Shown: piece after piece, positions 56,905-64,000 of the stretch
Position numbering within the stretch: position 1 is the stretch's first letter
Layout of the letters: the number at the start of each line of letters is the position of its first letter
Assembly: GCF_023078275.1 (NCBI RefSeq)
Contig: NC_062975.1
Coordinates: 18,647,641-18,711,640, forward strand
Direction: 5' to 3'
Length of the DNA: 64,000 nt
Origin: Leguminivora glycinivorella
Lineage: Eukaryota > Arthropoda > Insecta > Lepidoptera > Tortricidae
Position numbers and translations under genes: made by a program
Notes under the pieces: generated by a model
Seen by the model: the letters and a program-made list of their open reading frames with translations, nothing else
Databases searched by the model: none
Told to the model about the DNA's origin: nothing

Positions 56905-57928
56905 GGGAAGTTGGAGCTTAAACACGACCCAATAGTAAAAGTGTCTTGAGAAGCTCACGACGGGCCTACGGCCTGCGGCCTCCGGCCCGTCGTTTCGCTT
57001 CTCTAAGACACTTTTACTATTGGGTCGTGTTTAAGCTCCAACTTCCCGGTCCGCCGGCGAGCCGATCAGGGACGCTCCGGGCCTTCGGCCCTACGCGGAG
57101 CTCGGCCTTCGGCCTTCGCTGGGTTTCGAAGCTCCGCGTCGGGCCTTCGGCCCGCCGCTTCGCTTGTTAAGATACTTTTTGTTATTGATTTGCTTGGGAG
57201 CACAGTCTGTACGCAGCTCGGCCTGCGGCCTTCGCGTGCTTGGGAGCACTCTGCCCGCAGCTCGGCCTGCGGCCTCGCGTGCTTGGGAGCCTGTCAGACA
57301 CGCTCCGGGCCTTCGGCCCTCCGCGTAGTTACTGTGGGGGTTGTAGGGAAGTTGGAGCTTAAACACGACCCAATAGTAAAAGTGTCTTGAGAAGCTCACG
57401 ACGGGCCTACGGCCTGCGGCCTCCGGCCCGTCGTTTCGCTTCTCTAAGACACTTTTACTATTGGGTCGTGTTTAAGCTCCAACTTCCCGGTCCGCCGGCG
57501 AGCCGATCAGGGACGCTCCGGGCCTTCGGCCCTACGCGGAGCTCGGCCTTCGGCCTTCGCTGGGTTTCGAAGCTCCGCGTCGGGCCTTCGGCCCGCCGCT
57601 TCGCTTGTTAAGATACTTTTTGTTATTGATTTGCTTGGGAGCACAGTCTGTACGCAGCTCGGCCTGCGGCCTTCGCGTGCTTGGGAGCACTCTGCCCGCA
57701 GCTCGGCCTGCGGCCTCGCGTGCTTGGGAGCCTGTCAGACACGCTCCGGCCTTCGGCCCTCCGCGTAGTTACTGTGGGGGTTGTAGGGAAGTTGGAGCTT
57801 AAACACGACCCAATAGTAAAAGTGTCTTGAGAAGCTCACGACGGGCCTACGGCCTGCGGCCTCCGGCCCGTCGTTTCGCTTCTCTAAGACACTTTTACTA
57901 TTGGGTCGTGTTTAAGCTCCAACTTCCC
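56905..57928. repeat. Three tandem hairpin subunits of ~440 bp
   Basis: Hairpins at 56905-57047, 57346-57488 and 57786-57928 are identical in arms and separated by near-identical GC palindrome sequence, so this is a very recent local amplification. Confidence 0.9.
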
Positions 57929-58413
57929 GGTCCGCCGGCGAGCCGATCAGGGACGCTCCGGGCCTTCGGCCCTACGCGGAGCTCGGCCTTCGGCCTTCGC
58001 TCAAATCCGAAGCTCCGCGTCGGGCCTTCGGCCCGCCGCTACGCTTATTAAGACACTTGGGGTAAGCAGTTTGACCGCGTGGGTTCGCCCCGCGGGCCTG
58101 GCGGCCCGCCGGGCTCACGTGCCGGCCCTCTCAGGGACGCTCCGGGCCTTCGGCCCTACGCGGAGCTCGGCCTTCGGCCTTCGCTCGGCTTCGAAGCTCC
58201 GCCGTCGGGCCTTCGGCCCGCCGGCTACGCTTGTTTAGACACTTTTGTAAGGAAATTGTATGGAAGCACTGTCTATCCGCAGCTCGGCCTGCGGCCTTCG
58301 CGTGCTTGGGAGCACTCTCTGCCCGCAGCTCGGCCTTCGGCCTTCGCGTGCTTGGGAGCCTCTCCGTCACGCTCCGGCCTTCGGCCCTCCGCGTAGTTTC
58401 TGTGGGGGTTGTA

Positions 58414-58556
58414 GGGAAGTTGGAGCTTAAACACGACCCAATAGTAAAAGTGTCTTGAGAAGCTCACGACGGGCCTGCGGCCTGCGGCCTCCGGCCCGTC
58501 GTTTCGCTTCTCTAAGACACTTTTACTATTGGGTCGTGTTTAAGCTCCAACTTCCC
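58414..58556. repeat. Long hairpin, unit 4, fourth
   Basis: Standard 43-bp perfect arms and nested loop. It is flanked on the right by GACCGCGTGGGTTCGCCCCG, a variant segment also seen at about 58070. Confidence 0.9.
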
Positions 58557-58995
58557 GGTCCGCCGGCGAGCCGATCAGGGACGCTCCGGGCCTTCGGCCC
58601 TACGCGGAGCTCGGCCTTCGGCCTTCGCTCGAATCCGAAGCTCCGCGTCGGGCCTTCGGCCCGCCGCTACGCTTATTAAGACACTTGGGGTAAGCAGTTT
58701 GACCGCGTGGGTTCGCCCCGCGGGCCTTGCGGCCCGCCGGGCTCACGTGCCGGCCCCTTCAGGGACGCTCCGGGCCTTCGGCCCTACGCGGAGCTCGGCC
58801 TTCGGCCTTCGCAGGGTTTCGAAGCTCCGCGTCGGGCCTTCGGCCCGCCGCTTCGCTTATTTAAATACTTTTAATTATTGTTTTGCTTGGGAGCACTCTC
58901 TACCCGCAGCTCGGCCTGCGGCCTTCGCGTGCTTGGGGGCCTCTCGTACACGCTCCGGGCCTTCGGCCCTCCGCGTAGTTACTGTGGGGGTTGTA

Positions 58996-59138
58996 GGGAA
59001 GTTGGAGGTTACACACGACCCAATAGTAAAAGTGTCTTGAGAAGCTCACGACGGGCCTGCGGCCTGCGGCCTCCGGCCCGTCGTTTCGCTTCTCTAAGAC
59101 ACTTTTACTATTGGGTCGTGTGTAACCTCCAACTTCCC
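58996..59138. repeat. Long hairpin, unit 4, fifth, with compensated changes
   Basis: The left arm has G at 59008 and C at 59012 where other units have C and A. The right arm has the matching C at 59126 and G at 59122. The 43-bp stem is therefore still perfect. Confidence 0.92.
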
Positions 59139-59568
59139 GGACCGCCGGCGAGCCGATCAGGGACGCTCCGGGCCTTCGGCCCTACGCGGAGCTCGGCCTT
59201 CGGCCTTCGCTCGGCTCCGAAGCTCCGCCGTCGGGCCTTCGGCCCGCCGGCTACGCTTGTTTAGACACTTCTGTAAGGAAATTGTATGGGAGCACTTTCT
59301 GCCCGCGGCGAGGCCTTCGGCCTCGCCTGAAATTACTTGGATTTGGCCCGGGTGGGAGCCCAGTCGAGCTCCGGGCCTGCGGCCCTCCGCGGGTCGGCCT
59401 TCGGCCTCCCACCCTGAAGCTCGCCCTTCGGGCTCGCGAAATTACTTGGAAAATTGATTTTGCCATAACGGCGGCCATCTTGGATTTTTGAAAAAATTTT
59501 TTTGACATTTGTAATCTGGGGGCCATACCTCTCGGCATGCCAAATTTGAGCGCGCTCGGACCAACTTG

Positions 59569-59600
<32 letters not shown>

Positions 59601-61853
59601 GGCCATTTTGAATTTTTTTTGATGCAACTTTTTTCTACTCGGGCTCTTGTATGACATTTGGTCGAGCACCCTATAGCTATCTCTTACCGTTTAAGAGTTG
59701 CCATACAAAAAAAAAGTGGCCAAATTTTCCGCATTTGTAGCATTTTTCAAAATTTTTTTTTATTTTTGAAATCAGGGCCCCCCAGAGATTCCTTGACCAA
59801 AATTTCAAATCTCTAGGATGAATTTGAAATTTGGTCAAAAAAAAAAGTCGGCCATTTTGAAAAAAAAATGGCGGCCTCCAAAACTGCCCAGGGTCCTCTA
59901 TGACATTTGGTCGGGCACCCCCCACCTAACCCCCACCGTTTGGCCAGGCCGTCCAACATTTTTTGACCCAGGAGTCGGAGACGAAAATCCGTATTTTTCT
60001 GGACCTACAAATTTTGACCTCTATTCATATCAGTCTTCAATTTTAACCCTCTCCCAGCCGTTTCCAAATAAAACATATATATGAGAAATCAGTGGTTTTG
60101 CAGCTATATATATTAAACAAACTTTGCCACCGAGTGAAACACAAAATTTTCCACCACACCAACATGAACAAAATACTGACTATACAAAAAATCAAACTAA
60201 ATCAAATACAGCAATCTATTCAATATTTATGATTCAAAATAATTGTTTATAGATAAATTCTACCAGCCAACTCAAGGCATCAAGTTAAGTATGAAATTAC
60301 TTTGCACTCTTGTGGATAAAATGCAATTTTGCTATCCGTTTTTGAATAGAAAAAATTATTTTTACCAGTTGGTATGGTGAAAAATGTATTAATCACACTT
60401 GCATAATTATCTAATATATTATTTTATCATAAAATAAATGAATGGATGAATGTATACGAGTATATTAGTTTTATATCAGATTTTATTTTAATTTAAGTAT
60501 TTTACTTCGAAACATTTTTTCCTGAGACTTAATGTTCCTGCAAGTCCAAAAAATCCTATTTATACAATTATATCATCATCATCATCATTTTCATATCAGC
60601 CGAAAGACGTCCACTGCTGGACAATTACATGTCGTGCCCAAAAAAATTTCTAAGCATGTGATAGAAAAGCGTCACATTGTGACGTACTCTAAAATCTTGA
60701 AAAATTCACGAAACTATCACGAAAAATAATATAAAGGGAATTTAAATTTATGAGATGGAAAGTTTCCAACCATACACTTGTCCATACAAAGAATGGAAAG
60801 TTTCCGAAGTTTTCCTAAGTGAAAATTTTAGAATTTTGGAAATTTTCCGTCGGCACATCAGTACTCTAAAACATCATAGGCTCATAGTATTTAAAGGCTA
60901 AGGTTGCCTCGTGTGTGGTTTAGTGTATTAACACAATATATAATAGTACAAGTACAGAAGGCCCACTGCTTTGATGTTCATGAAATGCCGCCTTTTTAAA
61001 TGCCTACAAAATTCTAACAAAGAAACGAGCCGCACGTGCGCAGCGTCGGAGGATAGGGTTGCCTATGGTTTAAAACGCATCAATTCTCAGATAAATAGTT
61101 ATACTATATATTCAAGTCTTAGGTACTTTCTAGGTATATATACAGTATTTATATATTTTTGTTACAGCCTTTAGCATCACAAGCCTTATTGAACTTTTCC
61201 GTGGGACTTAATCAATAAGATCAGTGTAAGATTTTCCTATTTTATTCATGATGTCTATTTAACTAAGCATTATTAACCATTCCACACGTGGACATCGCAT
61301 ATGAACCTTAAAAAAAACTCGCTACGTAATGTAACAATAGAAAGTGTGAACCTGCGTTCCGTGAGAACGCGCGCCACCCCTGATTAGGCCGCGAACTCGC
61401 GGCCGCCAGCATGTACTTGTAGCGCGGCGATAGAATCGCGGAGTCAGCCGCCCCTGGTATTAATAACTTTTTGTTCTACACGGGAAAGTTGTTGTTTAAC
61501 TTATCGTGCTGATATTGATATCCGAGAAAGCGGGTGTAACGACGAGACTGTAATGATTTCAAGCCATGGTAGTTTATCAAACTTGGCCTGACCATCATTG
61601 TATAGACTTAGTTTTAGTTGTAGGTTAAGATAATTTTTGCATGCCCGATGATGGTAAAATATTCTTACACACATTGACTGAGTCCCGCGTTAAGCTCAAG
61701 AAGGCTTTTGTTGCAGGTACTTAGACAACGATATATAAAGCCGCAGTAAGATAGATAAAGCCGTTATATAGTTATAACCCTAGGAATATAATTATACGTC
61801 GTAACATAGTTAAACGAAGGCGATTAATTGCTATCTTACTAGGAATATAACTA

Positions 61854-63100
61854 TTGGGTTGGTAAGAAAGTAATGAGCGAATCATAACCAATATTGTAAT
61901 TTTGTTTAATTTATTATTATAATCATTTATCAAAAATATAACGGCCTTCGTTATCTACTACTTGTCTCCATCGTTCTGGTAAAGAATGAATAGCATCGGC
62001 GAAGAAGTTCTTAGGTTTAGATTCAAAAACTCAGCTATGTACTGTCGTAGATGGGCTTGATCATCGAACTTTTTTCATTCAAGGCATTGCTTAGTGATCT
62101 GAACAATGCGTAATCCGTAGGTGCCAAGTCTGGAGAGTACGGTGGATGAGGTATCACTTTCCAACCTAGCTCCAATAGCTTTAGCCGAGTCACTTTTGCA
62201 ATGTGTGGGCGAGCATTGTCGTGTAAGAAAAAAACTTTAGCATGCTGTGGACGATTCTGACAGATTTTTTGGTTTAAATTTTCAAGCTGATTACAGTATA
62301 CTGATGCGGTAACAGTCATTCCACTTGGTAGGAGTTCCCAGTGAATAATACCATGGATATCCCACCAAACGGACAGCATAACTTTTTTCGGGTGAGGCTC
62401 TGTTTTTGGTGCCTCTATTCCTTTTTCGTTTGGAGCTAGTCACTGACGTTTGCGTGTGTGATTTATATATAAGACCCATTGTTCATCTCCAGTGATAAGA
62501 TGGTCCAACCAGTTGAATGTGCGGCGAAAAGATAGAAGTTGTATGCAGATATCGGCACGGCGGTTTAGTTGATCTCTACCAAGTTCGTGCGGTATCCAAA
62601 CACTGTATTTGTAGTTTTTTCCCAACTCGTGTAAATGTGTTTCTATGGTGACATGAGAGCAGCCTAACTCGGTAGCAAGAGTACGACTCGTTAGCCTCGG
62701 ATCTCCTTCAATTAAGGTTTTTAATTTGGCTACATCAATCTTCACCGGTCGACCAGACTTAGGTTGATCTGATAATGAAAAGTCGCCACTACGAAACCGC
62801 TGGAACCATCGTTTCGCCGTGGCCTCAGACACAACTTCAGGAGCAACACGCTGACATATATTACGCACTGCTTCGGCGCTGAATGGCCAGACTGAAATTC
62901 ATATAGTAAGCAATGCCTTACATGCACTTTTAATTCGTCCATTTTCTTCCTTATATTAGCTCGGCGACAGCTAGTGAATGACTGACGAGAAACTGTGCGA
63001 CTCGCCCTTTATATACTTTCGACCATAGAAGATTCTAGAACTCTCTCAAAAATTGTATGTGGAATTCAATCGATCGCTCATTACTTTCTTACCAACCCAA
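61854..63100 (-). mobile_element. Mariner transposon, copy 2
   Basis: Same TA-flanked inverted ends as copy 1; 1247 bp. It differs from copy 1 by homopolymer length changes. It was copied along with its flanks and not inserted independently. Confidence 0.92.
62035..62942 (-). pseudogene. Mariner transposase, broken (copy 2)
   Basis: The same motif order as copy 1. Here the second and third catalytic residues are in one frame: FLHDNARPH and YSPDLAPTDY, with 34 residues between the two Asp, the DD34D signature of mariner. A frameshift lies at about 62385 (after ASPEK), where copy 1 is in frame. Confidence 0.88.
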
Positions 63101-63515
63101 TATAATACGTTACTAGTTTAGTTATATAGTTATATGACTGGATTCAGTTTAGTGAAACGATTGTAGGCAGGAGTGCGGCGCGGCGGTGCGGCGGAGGTAT
63201 AGTTATAACCCTAGGGACTAGTTTTTTAAAGGTGCGCGGGGCCCGAGGGCCCCGCGGTGTTCTTTGTTTGTTTTGCTTTTGTGCTTTGCTTATGCTTTTT
63301 GTTTTTTTGCTTTGCTTTATTGTTTTTTGCTTTGCTTTATGTTTTTTTGCTTTGCTTGTTTGATTTATTGCTTTGCTTGTTTGCTTTTTTCTTTAGCCTT
63401 TGCGTGCTTGGGAGCACTCTCTGCCCGCAGCTCGGCCTGCGGCCTCGCGTGCTTGGGAGCCTGTCAGACACGCTCCGGGCCTTCGGCCCTCCGCGTAGTT
63501 ACTGTGGGGGTTGTA

Positions 63516-63605
63516 GGGAAGTTGGAGCTTAAACACGACCCAATAGTAAAAGTGTCTTAGAGAAGCGAAACGACGGGCCGGAGGCCGCAGGCCATAGGCC
63601 CGTCG
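63516..63605. repeat. Rearranged hairpin with inverted loop
   Basis: As at 48414: a normal left arm is followed by the loop in reverse complement (AGAGAAGCGAAACGACGGGC), then the right arm is missing and the flank TCCGCCGGCGAG resumes. Confidence 0.85.
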
Positions 63606-64000
63606 TGATCCGCCGGCGAGTCGATCAGGGACGCTCCGGGCCTTCGGCCCTACGCGGAGCTCGGCCTTCGGCCTTCGCTGGGTTTCAAAGCTCCGCGTCG
63701 GGCCTTCGGCCCGCCGCTTCGCTTGTTAAGATACTTTTTGTTATTGTTTTGCTTGGGAGCACAGTCTGTACGCAGCTCGGCCTGCGGCCTTCGCGTGCTT
63801 GGGAGCACTCTGCCCGCAGCTCGGCCTACGGCCTTCGCGTGCTTAGGAGCCTCTCAGACACGCTCCGGGCCTTCGGCCCTCCGCGTAGTTACTGTGGGGG
63901 TTGTAGGGAAGTTGGAGCTTAAACACGACCCAATAGTAAAAGTGTCTTGAGAAGCTCACGACGGGCCTGCGGCCTGCGGCCTCCGGCCCGTCGTTTCGCT

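Larger units (their letters stand above)
56590..60112. repeat. Composite satellite unit 4, expanded GC block
   Basis: Head at 56591, T-rich tract, then a GC block of about 2.6 kb (56800-59435), where a ~440-bp subunit containing one hairpin has been amplified (56905, 57346, 57786). Two more hairpins follow at 58414 and 58996. The AT block (59440-60080) is shorter than in other units. The copy ends where TTAAACAAACTTTGCC (60113) starts the next 15.1-kb period. Confidence 0.85.
60113..64000. repeat. 15.1-kb period repeat, copy 2 (runs off the window)
   Basis: Near-identical to 45008-48900: AT-rich part, mariner, head (about 63217), T-rich tract, GC block with the loop-inverted hairpin at 63516 and the start of another at 63906. 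The offset is 15105-15109 bp. Confidence 0.88.

Noticed and set aside
48152..59457. Many + strand open frames of 60-190 aa with GLRPSRAWEHSARSS-like text
   Set aside because: They are translations of GC palindromes and vary in frame and length between units, with no start context or conserved ends. No protein family is suggested.

Overview
The window looks like a moth or butterfly (Lepidoptera) chromosome. It is AT-rich and intron-containing, with tRNA-derived SINEs, several non-LTR retrotransposon families, a gypsy-type LTR element, mariner elements and MITEs. It also holds a serpin with alternative reactive-loop exons, an arrangement well known from lepidopteran serpin-1. The order is judged from sequence style and family knowledge; no search was run.

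Region 1 (about 214-23960, + strand) is one large gene whose 5' end lies before the window. It encodes a modular protease inhibitor. Ten intact trypsin-inhibitor-like (TIL) cysteine-rich exons, one frameshifted TIL exon and one truncated copy are followed by a Ser/Thr-rich linker exon and a complete serpin fold in six further exons. All intact TIL exons are phase 1-1 and a multiple of three, so they can be duplicated or skipped without changing frame. The serpin hinge exon can join at least four alternative last exons (21577, 22199, 22712, 23827), each carrying its own reactive-centre loop, serpin C-terminal signature and stop. One TIL cassette has been tandemly duplicated (junction at 3227/3228). 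The introns carry a 5 kb LINE (4007-9052, itself hit by a MITE), a 4.8 kb gypsy-like LTR element (9978-14782, identical LTRs, just downstream of a splice donor), a SINE and other fragments.

Region 2 (about 24-45 kb) has no host gene I can support. It is a graveyard of SINEs, MITEs, an internally deleted LINE on the minus strand (about 36880-39520), an RTE-type LINE 3' end (about 40515-41230) and common interspersed repeats.

Region 3 (about 45-64 kb) is a nested repeat array. A segment starting at 45008, which includes a mariner element, recurs at 60113 almost unchanged, giving a period of about 15.1 kb. Between the two copies lie four composite units of about 2.7-3.5 kb. Each has a conserved GC-rich head, a T-rich tract, a block of short GC-rich palindromes with long near-perfect hairpins (43-bp outer arms), and an AT-rich block of ~300-bp repeats built around a CGGCCATTTTG motif. 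One hairpin carries two changes in each arm that exactly compensate each other, and two show a loop inversion. The short ORFs across this array look like by-products of the palindromes.

The strongest biological stories are the multi-TIL/serpin chimera with switchable reactive loops and the hairpin-bearing composite satellite.
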